A stretch of 52,256 nt of DNA, taken from positions 1-52,256 of the forward strand of contig JBEBJA010000088.1 in assembly GCA_040080145.1 (NCBI GenBank), given 5' to 3'. The notes below the pieces were generated by a model. It saw nothing but the letters and a program-made list of their open reading frames with translations. It ran no database searches and was not told the DNA's origin. A program made the position numbers and the translations under genes. The stretch comes from JANXVY01 sp040080145. Lineage in GTDB: Bacteria > Pseudomonadota > Alphaproteobacteria > Rhizobiales > Hyphomicrobiaceae. Positions 41,101-48,230 of the stretch are shown piece after piece (position 1 is the stretch's first letter; each line of letters opens with the position of its first letter).

Positions 41101-41642
41101 TTGAGGCAGGGATTGCCAAGCTGCGCGGGGCGATCGGGCAGCTCAATCGCGAGGCGAAGAAGCGGTTGTTCGAGGCGTTCACGATTGTGAATGGGCATTT
41201 TCAGCGGTTGTTCACGACGCTGTTTGGCGGCGGGGAAGCGCGGCTTGAGCTGATCGAGAGTGACGATCCGCTGGAGGGCGGGCTTGAGATCATCGCCAAG
41301 CCGCCGGGTAAAAAGCCGGCGACGCTGTCGCTGCTGTCGGGGGGCGAGCAGACGCTGACGGCGTTGTCGCTGATCTTTGCGGTGTTCCTGACGAACCCGT
41401 CGCCGATTTGCGTGCTGGACGAGGTCGATGCGCCACTGGACGATTCGAACGTCGACCGGTTCTGCCTGCTGATGGAGAAGATGGCGGAAGAGACCGACAC
41501 GCGGTTCCTGGTCATCACGCATCATCCGATGACGATGGCACGGACACAGCGGCTGTTTGGCGTGACGATGGCAGAAAAAGGTATTTCGCAGCTGGTTTCG
41601 GTGGATCTGGAAACTGCGGTGCGGTTCCAGGAAGCGGTGTGA
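38184..41642 (+). CDS. smc: Chromosome segregation SMC ATPase
   Basis: SMC dimers with ScpA and ScpB extrude DNA loops and align chromosome arms. The 1152-residue product has the Walker A motif GPNGCGKSN (31-39), two long coiled coils, a hinge at about 500-640, the signature motif LSGGEQTLTALSL (from about 1050) and the Walker B ICVLDEVDAPLDDSNV (about 1072-1087). Length and layout are normal. The start MQITRLRIVGFKSF is the family N-terminus. It appears monocistronic. Confidence 0.97.
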   Translation: MQITRLRIVGFKSFVEPTELLIERGLTGVVGPNGCGKSNLLESLRWVMGETSHKSMRAASMDDVIFAGTNTRPARNAAEVTIFLDNKERKAPVEFNDRDVIEITRRIEREAGSAYRINGTEARARDVKILFEDAATGARSPALVRQGQIGEIVNAKPENRRRILEDAAGVAGLHSRRHEADLRLKAAEGNLARLGDLMGSLTSQMEALKRQARAAKRYKELSGEIRRCEALFHYVSWRESHGLVEREEAALRDVLVALAEATQAEAKALRDEAEFSALLQPLRDEEAVRAAILARLRHALENFDREAQRSAERAAELKARSEQTAKDIAREDELLDECKATLGRLQAEADKLAASDEGYDGADEDARERLSAAETALRTAEARLSAQTNRVAEARAQKKSMEANRVERTELVARMGRQIQALAEQMREVTARAPDSLKLAELTKAGQALAGRLESVEAETAEAEALVRELAGSVKAAREIAAKARLDMNAVRIERETLAKLLVPTNAAGLPAIVDHVKVSPGYETALGASLGDDLEASLDPKASVHWLHLDMSEEGQGLPADVEPLLLHVKGPPALTRRLRQIGIVTRDQGHRLQMALKPGQRLVSKAGDLWRWDGFVAASDGATPAAVRLAERNRLDGLAEREREVSALAETAAREEVEVNAALAGAEARERALRAEWRETQVKLALTRDQLTVVERAARDTQAKLAGLVEAKERAEDDLVDAHSKLDELTITLDLMEEAEDAAPELGLAEAAASKARSVVADARQAATQLIRERQVRRERQTGLREELQRWTTRQTAAAAQVAVLRERLPELRSEMAALADLPGLIADQRQKLMNELADVEEARRQAADQFQRAETSFREAVVALKTAQADVGHHREGRARHEAKLEAARVRRSEDVRRAREALDCDPEACLGLANVVPDAPLPPPIELDRQLTRLKGDRERLGGVNLQADDELEGLTAQVGFMAAEVADVEAGIAKLRGAIGQLNREAKKRLFEAFTIVNGHFQRLFTTLFGGGEARLELIESDDPLEGGLEIIAKPPGKKPATLSLLSGGEQTLTALSLIFAVFLTNPSPICVLDEVDAPLDDSNVDRFCLLMEKMAEETDTRFLVITHHPMTMARTQRLFGVTMAEKGISQLVSVDLETAVRFQEAV

Positions 41643-41856
41643 TTCGCCACAAAGTTAAACAGGCTGAACCCTGAAAATAGGCGCGATTGCCCTACCGAGC
41701 CGCCGTCGTTTCGGGCGAAAATTCCTTCGCGGATAACGAAGCATTAAGTCTTGTGCCGTATTCATACATGCAGCGGGACGGTTTTGTTCAAGCGTTAGAT
41801 CCCCTCGGCATGCCGGACGAATCGGCACTGTGCTTATGTTAGTTTGAGGAAGTATC

Positions 41857-42390
41857 ATGCTTAAGAAAATCGTTATCGCTGCTGTTGCAGTTGCAGCCCT
41901 TGGTTCGAATGGCGCATTTGCTGCTGGTGCTTCGACTGTTGCTGTCAACGGCGGCAGCTTGAGCGTCAACGCAACTATTGTTCCAAGCTGTCAGGTAGCT
42001 ATCGGTTCGGCTGTTGCGTTCGGTTCGATCACCATCGTTCCAGGTGCAACCGCAACGCCGGGCACGTTCACCGTGACCTGCGATCTCGGTACGGACTATG
42101 CTGTTGGCCTTGGTAACGGCAACAACTTCACCGCCACCCGGAACATGATCTCTGGCGGTAACGTGCTGCCCTACGAACTCTTCGTCGATAACAGCTACCT
42201 TCCGGCCAGCCGCTTCAACAACGTGACGCTCGGCGACACCGTCGGCGGCGCTCCCGCTACGGGAACGTATGGCGGCACGGGCAGCGGCAGCTCGGTCAGC
42301 TACGACGTTTACGGTCAAATCCCCGCCACCGCGACGAAGCCGGCTCCCGGTTTCTACGGTGACAGCGTGGCCGTTACGGTCATCTACTAA
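41857..42390 (+). CDS. SCPU-domain (Csu-type) pilin
   Basis: The 177-residue product has a signal peptide (1-22, AFA) and a spore-coat-U domain, the fold of archaic chaperone-usher pilins. It has the donor-strand-like N-terminus (VNGGSLSVNATIVPSCQVAIGS), two Cys (PSCQV and VTCDL) for a disulfide, and the C-terminal YGDSVAVTVIY. It is the first gene of the pilus operon and the likely major subunit. AGGAAG lies just before the start. The 214-base gap after smc contains the probable promoter but no clear boxes were found. Confidence 0.9.
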   Translation: MLKKIVIAAVAVAALGSNGAFAAGASTVAVNGGSLSVNATIVPSCQVAIGSAVAFGSITIVPGATATPGTFTVTCDLGTDYAVGLGNGNNFTATRNMISGGNVLPYELFVDNSYLPASRFNNVTLGDTVGGAPATGTYGGTGSGSSVSYDVYGQIPATATKPAPGFYGDSVAVTVIY

Positions 42391-42415
42391 TTTATTAAAA
42401 CCTATAGGACTCACC

Positions 42416-43150
42416 ATGCGCGTGTGGACGCCTCTTTTACTACTCTCTGGAATGGTTTTTTTGGCGTCCACTCCGTTGGGAGCGGCCTCTTTGCAGGCCT
42501 CTCCTACCCTTTTTGAATTGGCGGGCGGTAAAGCTGCCGATACTCTGAAGTTGCGCAATGAGGGTACAGCTGTACTCAATGCGCAAGTTCGCGTGTTCCG
42601 CTGGTCGCAGGTCAATGGCGACGACAAATCCGAGCCGACGGCTGATGTAGTCGCGAGCCCTCCGGCATTGTCGATTGCGCCAGGTGGCGAGCAAATCGTC
42701 CGCATCGTCCGGGTGTCGAAGCGTCCCCCTACGGGCGAAGAAAATTTCCGCGTCGTGGTCGATGAATTGCCCGACAAGGCAAAACTCAAACCCGGTGAAA
42801 TCAGCTTCACGTTCAAGCATTCGATCCCGATGTTTGTGATGCAGCAAACTGGCGGTAAATCGCAGGTGTCGTGGGCGATCGAAAAGAAGGACGGCAAGAC
42901 GTTTGTCGTTGCCAAAAATAACGGATCGCGCCGTGCCCGCATTGCAGGGCTCACTCTCAAGGCACCCGGTGCCAAAGACTTCGTTTTGGGCAAAGGATTG
43001 AACGGCTACGTTTTGTCCGGTTCGAGCATGCGTTGGGTACTGCCAAGCACAGTTGCAATTGGCAGCAATGGGCCGGTGACCGTCACTGCCCGCAGCGATG
43101 AAGGACCGATCAATGCTACGGCCCAAGCACAGGACAGCGTTCGCCGCTGA
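42416..43150 (+). CDS. Periplasmic pilus chaperone
   Basis: The ATG at 42416 gives 244 residues with a signal peptide (1-23, LGAA). The two-domain immunoglobulin-like fold is shown by ASPTLFELAGGKAADTLKLRNEG, PPALSIAPGGEQIVRIVR and FRVVVDELP, all typical of Csu-type pilus chaperones. It should fold SCPU subunits and hand them to the usher by donor-strand complementation. The end overlaps the usher gene by 38 bases. A longer frame from 42269 reads into the pilin gene and is not real. Confidence 0.9.
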   Translation: MRVWTPLLLLSGMVFLASTPLGAASLQASPTLFELAGGKAADTLKLRNEGTAVLNAQVRVFRWSQVNGDDKSEPTADVVASPPALSIAPGGEQIVRIVRVSKRPPTGEENFRVVVDELPDKAKLKPGEISFTFKHSIPMFVMQQTGGKSQVSWAIEKKDGKTFVVAKNNGSRRARIAGLTLKAPGAKDFVLGKGLNGYVLSGSSMRWVLPSTVAIGSNGPVTVTARSDEGPINATAQAQDSVRR

Positions 43151-45596
43151 CCTTTCGCTTGCCGCGCTGATCGTTATTGGTTGGTTGATCTTTCCTGTTC
43201 GCACCGTCATGGCAGCGGGTGTGCCAGATACTGGCACCCCGCCGTCCCAAGTCGAATTGCAGCTGGAAGTCTGGGTCAACGGTTACACGACCAATCTGAT
43301 CGCGCCGTTTGTGGAGCTGCCGGGCGGAAGTCTGGCTGTGTCGCGCGATGCACTTGATGATTTAGAACTCGTGATGCCGGTCAATGGCACCGCGACTGCA
43401 AAGGTGCGCCTCGACACCATTCCGGGGGTAACCTACCGGTTGGACCGGGCCACTCAGATCGTGCACTTGACCGTTCCCCAAGGGATGCGCAAGGCGAAGG
43501 TCTATGATGCGACGCGCGCCGGTACGGCCATCGAAGCTGGGCGTGCCGACTACAGCAGCTTGCTGAATTACTCACTGTTTGCGAGTGGCACGCAGGGTCT
43601 TTCTGCGCGGTCGGTGACTGGTGCTTATGGCGGGTTCAACGGCGTTAATGCGTCGCTTGACGGGCGTTTCATTGCGCCGTTCGGCACGTTCAGCCAAACC
43701 GCATTGGTTGGTACAATCCCGAGCTATTACAATTCGTTGGACCCGTTGTCAGTCAGCAGCACCGACGTGCGCCGCTTCGACTCAACCTTTACATATGTCG
43801 ATCCAAATTCGTTCATGACCTATAAGGCTGGCGATACGATCAACGGCGGGCTTGCCTGGACCCGGCCCGTTCGCATGGGTGGAATTCAGGTTCAGAGAAA
43901 TTTTAACGCACGTCCCGATATCGTGACGCAGGCGCTGCCCTCATTTTCGGGCTCGGCCGCCGCGCCTTCGGCGGTTGATGTGTTCGTCAATGGCGTCAAA
44001 ACATATTCGCAGCAAGTTGCAGCCGGACCGTTTCAGTTGTCGAACGTGCCTACTATTGGCGGCGGCGAGGCCCGCGTCGTGGTGCGGGATGCGTCGGGTA
44101 AGGAAGTCGAAACCAAGCTGCCATTCATCAACGCGCCGTCGTTGTTGCGGCCAGGGCTGTTTGAGGCGTCAGCCGAAGCCGGGGTCGCGCGTTACAATTT
44201 CGGAATAGCGTCGAACGACTACGGCGAAAGTCCGATAGCCTCGGTCAGCCTCCGAACCGGGATCACGGACTGGGTGACTGGGGAAGCACACGCAGAAGGT
44301 GGTTTGGGCCTCGCCAATGGCGGGGCCGGTACCGTTGTGAATGTTGCAAATCGCGCTGTTGTTTCCGCAGCGGTGACCGGCAGTCTTCAGGATGGCAAAA
44401 CGGGCGTGCAACTGTTCGGCAGCATCGTGACAAACGTGGGGCCGGTCCGGGTTCATGCGCAGACGCAGCGCGCGTTTGGCGATTATACCGATCTGGCGAT
44501 TGCCAGTTTGCGGCTACGTCCGACGACGGCCGATGAGGAAGCGCGGGCCGCAGCGGCAGGCGTGGCTTTGGATCTGAGCGCTTATTACCGTCCGGCGATT
44601 GCGCGCGATCAGATTACAGTGAGCCTGCCGATTTCATTCGACCGTTCGAACATCAGCGCGACGTGGATCCGAACGGAGCCTGATCGCGGCGCAATTTCGC
44701 AGATCGTGTCGCTCTCGTATTCGCGGCCATTCATTGCCAAATCGAGTTTGTTTGCGACAGCGTTCGCGAATGTCGATGAAATCAAGAATGTGGGGGTCTA
44801 TGCGGGCGTTACGATGCCGCTTGGCGACGTTTCGCTGTCAGCCAGCGTGAATTCGCAATCGGCTGGCGTGACGGCATCCGTCGATGCAGCTAAGCCGTTG
44901 GGTGGTGAGCCGGGCGACTGGGGTTACCGGGTGCGCGATAGCGAGGGCTATCAGGCCAATCGTGCGGCAGCGATTTCGTATCGTGCGGAGAAGGCCCGCC
45001 TGGAAGCAACGATTCAGCAAGATGAGCGAAGTGTGCATGAAACAGCGGAAGTATCGGGCTCGATTGTTGCGATGAAGGGGGGCGTTTACATGGCCAACCG
45101 GATCGAAGACGGGTTCGCCGTTGTCAGCGCCGGGGCACCAGGCGTGCGGGTGCTCGCGGAGAACCGGTTTGCAGGCGAGACCGATGCCGACGGAATGCTG
45201 CTGGTGCCCAATCTGCGCTCGAACCAGAAGAACAATATCTCAATAGATCCAACCAATTTGTCGGTCAGTGCCGAAGTCGAAAACCCGAACCAACAGGTTG
45301 TGCCGGCATACAAGAGCGGTGTTTCGGTGGATTTCAAAGTTCGCCGTGAGGGTTCGTCGGCGATTGTAATTTTGAAAAAGCCAAACGGAACTTACGTGGA
45401 TGTCGGCAGCAATGGACGGCTGTCCAGCGGTGGCGAGTCGTTCCTGGTTGGTTATGACGGGCAAGCCTTCGTCAAGAATCTGCAGCCGCAGAATACGGTG
45501 GTGGTGATGATCGACAAGAGCGAATGCCGTGCATCGTTCGGGTTCCAGCCGAAGTTGGATTCGCAGGTCGTTATCGGTCCGGTGGTGTGTGAGTAG
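43113..45596 (+). CDS. Outer-membrane pilus usher
   Basis: The usher forms the outer-membrane pore through which subunits are assembled and secreted. The 827-residue product (start at 43113 after GAAGGA) has a signal sequence ending VMAA near 34, an N-terminal chaperone-binding domain, a 24-strand barrel (APFGTFSQTALVGTIPSYYNSL onward) with a plug region (DVFVNGVKTYSQQVAAGPFQL), and C-terminal domains with two Cys (SECRASF, PVVCE). Length is normal for the archaic family. It overlaps the chaperone gene by 38 bases. Confidence 0.93.
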   Translation: MLRPKHRTAFAADLSLAALIVIGWLIFPVRTVMAAGVPDTGTPPSQVELQLEVWVNGYTTNLIAPFVELPGGSLAVSRDALDDLELVMPVNGTATAKVRLDTIPGVTYRLDRATQIVHLTVPQGMRKAKVYDATRAGTAIEAGRADYSSLLNYSLFASGTQGLSARSVTGAYGGFNGVNASLDGRFIAPFGTFSQTALVGTIPSYYNSLDPLSVSSTDVRRFDSTFTYVDPNSFMTYKAGDTINGGLAWTRPVRMGGIQVQRNFNARPDIVTQALPSFSGSAAAPSAVDVFVNGVKTYSQQVAAGPFQLSNVPTIGGGEARVVVRDASGKEVETKLPFINAPSLLRPGLFEASAEAGVARYNFGIASNDYGESPIASVSLRTGITDWVTGEAHAEGGLGLANGGAGTVVNVANRAVVSAAVTGSLQDGKTGVQLFGSIVTNVGPVRVHAQTQRAFGDYTDLAIASLRLRPTTADEEARAAAAGVALDLSAYYRPAIARDQITVSLPISFDRSNISATWIRTEPDRGAISQIVSLSYSRPFIAKSSLFATAFANVDEIKNVGVYAGVTMPLGDVSLSASVNSQSAGVTASVDAAKPLGGEPGDWGYRVRDSEGYQANRAAAISYRAEKARLEATIQQDERSVHETAEVSGSIVAMKGGVYMANRIEDGFAVVSAGAPGVRVLAENRFAGETDADGMLLVPNLRSNQKNNISIDPTNLSVSAEVENPNQQVVPAYKSGVSVDFKVRREGSSAIVILKKPNGTYVDVGSNGRLSSGGESFLVGYDGQAFVKNLQPQNTVVVMIDKSECRASFGFQPKLDSQVVIGPVVCE

Positions 45597-45611
45597 GCCG
45601 GAAAACAATGG

Positions 45612-46178
45612 ATGACTCACATGAAGCGGTTTGAAGGTATGGGCGCAAAACTGGCGATGGGTATTCTTGTGCTGGTGGCATTCGCCAGCGGTGCGCAAGC
45701 ACAGAGTTGCAGTGTGTCGATTGATCAGATGGCATTCGGTCAAGTCAGGCTTGCCGATCTGGCGGTCAGCGGAACGGTTGCGACGGTGACGGCCGATTGC
45801 ACCGGACAGGCGAATGAAACGATCCGTTTATGTCCGTCTTTTCAAGGCGGCGATGTCTCGCATATCAGCGCGCCGGGCAATCAAGTGCATCTCAATCTTT
45901 ATAGCGATGTGAGCTATCTGATTCCCTGGCAGTCGGGCATCGACATCTTGCTGGACGGGACGGGAACTGGACATGCGACGCTGTCGATTTATGGGCGGCT
46001 GTCGCAAAATTCTGGCGCGTTCAAAGGCGGGCAATACACTGGTGTGATCAATCTGGCGCTGCTTGGGAATTACATATCGACCGGACCGATCTGCGGGGCG
46101 GGTGCGCAGGCGTTGAGGCAACCGGCGAGCGTCGCAAAAGCGGCCGCGAAGGTCAAAGCCGTTTCGGCGAAGCGGTAG
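45612..46178 (+). CDS. SCPU-domain protein, probable tip or minor pilin
   Basis: The 188-residue product (start at 45612 or 45621) has a signal peptide (to about 31, AQAQ) and an SCPU domain (SCSVSIDQMAFGQVRLADL, and VTADCTGQANETIRLC). A Lys/Ala-rich tail (VAKAAAKVKAVSAKR) follows the domain and is unusual for pilins. It is the last gene of the operon, where tip adhesins of archaic pili are usually encoded. The stop is followed by a convergent gene. Confidence 0.88.
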   Translation: MTHMKRFEGMGAKLAMGILVLVAFASGAQAQSCSVSIDQMAFGQVRLADLAVSGTVATVTADCTGQANETIRLCPSFQGGDVSHISAPGNQVHLNLYSDVSYLIPWQSGIDILLDGTGTGHATLSIYGRLSQNSGAFKGGQYTGVINLALLGNYISTGPICGAGAQALRQPASVAKAAAKVKAVSAKR

Positions 46179-46224
46179 TTTTTACCTGCTTGTGTGCGAC
46201 TGGCCCACAAATCCCCCGTGTGGA

Positions 46225-47157
46225 CTATTTGCGGAAGGCGACTGAGGCGAGGAAGCCTGCGAGGATCGCGATGGTGACGGTGAGCAGGCCGTAAAGGATT
46301 GGATGGTCGAAGGCGAAATCGTAGACGAGCCGGTCGACGCCTTCGCGTGTCAGCCTCACGCTGGCTTTCTGGGCTGCTAGAAGCTGGCCTTCGTGGAACA
46401 GGTAGACGCGCGCGTCGAGCGGGCCGACCGGGATGTTGGCTGGCAACTTTACGGTGGCGCGAAACAGCGCTGGGCCGATGAAGATGACGCCGTATTCGGA
46501 GCGAACGTAGAGGCCGTCTTTTTCCTTCAATCGGATCGCGGCGGATTTGTAGTCGTCGAGTTCCTGGATTGATACATTCGATGAGTGCTTTCCCGGGAAC
46601 ATGCGTGCGCGGCCAAAGCCGATCACGTTGGCGACCAGAACATGCGGTTCGGCGATTTCGTCCAGGGGGCGCGACGAGGCGATGGCTGAATAGAGCGGGA
46701 GATTGTCGAAGCGAACGGACTGGGTGTTGATCCACATGCCGCCGACTCTCGATTTAAGGCGGACAATCGAGGTTGCGCCGTGTCCTTCGACGAGGACAAC
46801 GACGTCGTAGAAGCCGGCCTCTGGGCTCGGCTGACGGCTGTTGATGACGGTGCCGAAGACGATGATCTCGGTGCCGCTGAAGGCCGATGTAACGGCGACG
46901 GTGTTGGTCGAGACGTCGATTTCCAAGCGTTCTGGGGGTGGCGGAGGGGCTTGGGCACCTGTGTCGGCAGGGGGCGCTGGAACCGGGGGCGGTTTCTTGG
47001 TCGCGGGCGCGGGCGGTTTGGTTTTGGGTTGTTGCGCGGCCAGGACGTGATCGGGCGTTAATTGGGGTGTTGGCGTGGGGGGCGCTGCCGATACAGTTCC
47101 AGCGAGAATTGTGATCGCGAATGTCAGGATTGCCGTTACGGTGGATGCGATTCTCAT
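46225..47157 (-). CDS. TIGR02186-family membrane protein
   Basis: The 310-residue product has a signal-like N-terminus (1-24), a Pro/Lys/Ala-rich spacer, a beta-rich periplasmic domain (LEIDVSTNTVAVTSAFSGTEIIVFGTVI, YDVVVLVEGH, GFGRARMFPG) and a C-terminal membrane segment (HPILYGLLTVTIAILAGFLASVAF). This is the TIGR02186 pattern, commonly found beside a TSUP exporter. Its ATG overlaps the exporter's stop by 4 bases. The function is not established. Confidence 0.85.
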   Translation of the reverse strand: MRIASTVTAILTFAITILAGTVSAAPPTPTPQLTPDHVLAAQQPKTKPPAPATKKPPPVPAPPADTGAQAPPPPPERLEIDVSTNTVAVTSAFSGTEIIVFGTVINSRQPSPEAGFYDVVVLVEGHGATSIVRLKSRVGGMWINTQSVRFDNLPLYSAIASSRPLDEIAEPHVLVANVIGFGRARMFPGKHSSNVSIQELDDYKSAAIRLKEKDGLYVRSEYGVIFIGPALFRATVKLPANIPVGPLDARVYLFHEGQLLAAQKASVRLTREGVDRLVYDFAFDHPILYGLLTVTIAILAGFLASVAFRK

Positions 47158-48083
47158 TCGAGGCCTCGCACCAGTGGTGTGATCGAATAGAGTTCGGTGG
47201 GCTGAACGACAAGGTCGTAGCCAACGCGAATGGCGACCAGCAGGACAAGTGCGGCGAGCCAGAAGCGGAGTTGTTCGCCGCGCAGCCGTTCACCGGCGGT
47301 CGCACCGAATTGAGCACCGACGACACCGCCGATGACGAGCATGGAAGCGAGCGGCAGATCAACCGTCTGGTTGGTGGCTGATTGCAGGATGGTGGTGGCA
47401 GCGGTGACGAAGACGATTTGAAACAGGGCCGTGCCGACAACGATGTTGGTTGGCATGCGGAGGATATAGATGAGGGCGGGCACGACGATGAAGCCGCCTC
47501 CGATGCCAAAGATGGCAGCAAGGAAACCGACGAAGGCGCCGATCATGATGGGCGGGATGGCGCTGGTATAGAGCTTGGAGTGACGGAAGCGCATTTTGAA
47601 TGGGAGACCGTCGAGCCAGCCGTGGGCGTGGGCTTGGCGTGACCGGGATTTACCGCCGGCTTGGACTTTCGCGATGGCAGTCGAGCTTTCAATCAGCATC
47701 AGGGTGCCGATGATCCCGAGAAACGCGACGTATCCTAGGGCGACGACGAGGTCGAACTGGCCAAGGCGGCGGAGAATGCGGACGACATCGACGCCGATGA
47801 TGGTGCCGATGAGCCCGCCGCCGATCAGGACGAGGCCCATGCGGATGTCGACGTTGCCGCGACGGTATTGAGCAACGGCGCCCGATAGCGACGAGGCGAC
47901 GATCTGGGCCGATCCGGTGCCAACGGCGACGGCGGGCGGGATGCCGATGAAAATCAGCAACGGTGTCATGATGAAGCCGCCGCCGACGCCGAACAAGCCG
48001 GACAGAAAACCGACAGCCGCGCCCATGCCGATCAACAACCAGATGTTGAGGCTCATTTCGGCGATGGGGAGGTAGAGGTTCAT
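47154..48083 (-). CDS. TSUP (TauE/SafE) family sulfite or sulfonate exporter
   Basis: TSUP proteins move small anions such as sulfite, sulfoacetate or thiosulfate out of (or into) the cell. The 309-residue product has about eight membrane segments and the duplicated glycine-rich motifs GFLSGLFGVGGGFIMTPLLIFIGIPPAVAVGT and GFLAAIFGIGGGFIVVPALIYILRMPTNIVVGT. It is the first gene of the pair with the TIGR02186 gene. The substrate is not evident. Confidence 0.9.
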   Translation of the reverse strand: MNLYLPIAEMSLNIWLLIGMGAAVGFLSGLFGVGGGFIMTPLLIFIGIPPAVAVGTGSAQIVASSLSGAVAQYRRGNVDIRMGLVLIGGGLIGTIIGVDVVRILRRLGQFDLVVALGYVAFLGIIGTLMLIESSTAIAKVQAGGKSRSRQAHAHGWLDGLPFKMRFRHSKLYTSAIPPIMIGAFVGFLAAIFGIGGGFIVVPALIYILRMPTNIVVGTALFQIVFVTAATTILQSATNQTVDLPLASMLVIGGVVGAQFGATAGERLRGEQLRFWLAALVLLVAIRVGYDLVVQPTELYSITPLVRGLE

Positions 48084-48159
48084 CGGACGTGCTGCCTGTT
48101 GGGGAGTTTCAAAAAAACCTCAATCGGAGTGCGCCGCAAGCGGTTTGTTTGTAACAAGC

Positions 48160-48191
48160 AAAAAAGCAAGCCGGTGAGGGCTTGCTTTTTT
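48160..48191 (-). terminator. Rho-independent terminator past the PodJ-like gene
   Basis: AAAAAAGCAAGCC (48160-48172) and GGCTTGCTTTTTT (48179-48191) form a 13-bp stem with a 6-base loop and a T run on the minus strand. It lies 40 bases past the stop of the gene at 48231. Confidence 0.92.
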
Positions 48192-48230
48192 CCGGCTTCT
48201 TGCTTTTGGCGGCTTGGTGCTGAATTGAAT

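Noticed and set aside
40374..41525. 383-residue antisense frame inside smc
   Set aside because: It lies opposite the conserved C-terminal SMC head; no motif of its own.
41839..42993. 384-residue open frame opposite the pilin and chaperone genes
   Set aside because: Low-complexity antisense frame over two genes with clear family motifs; it is a shadow of their codon use.
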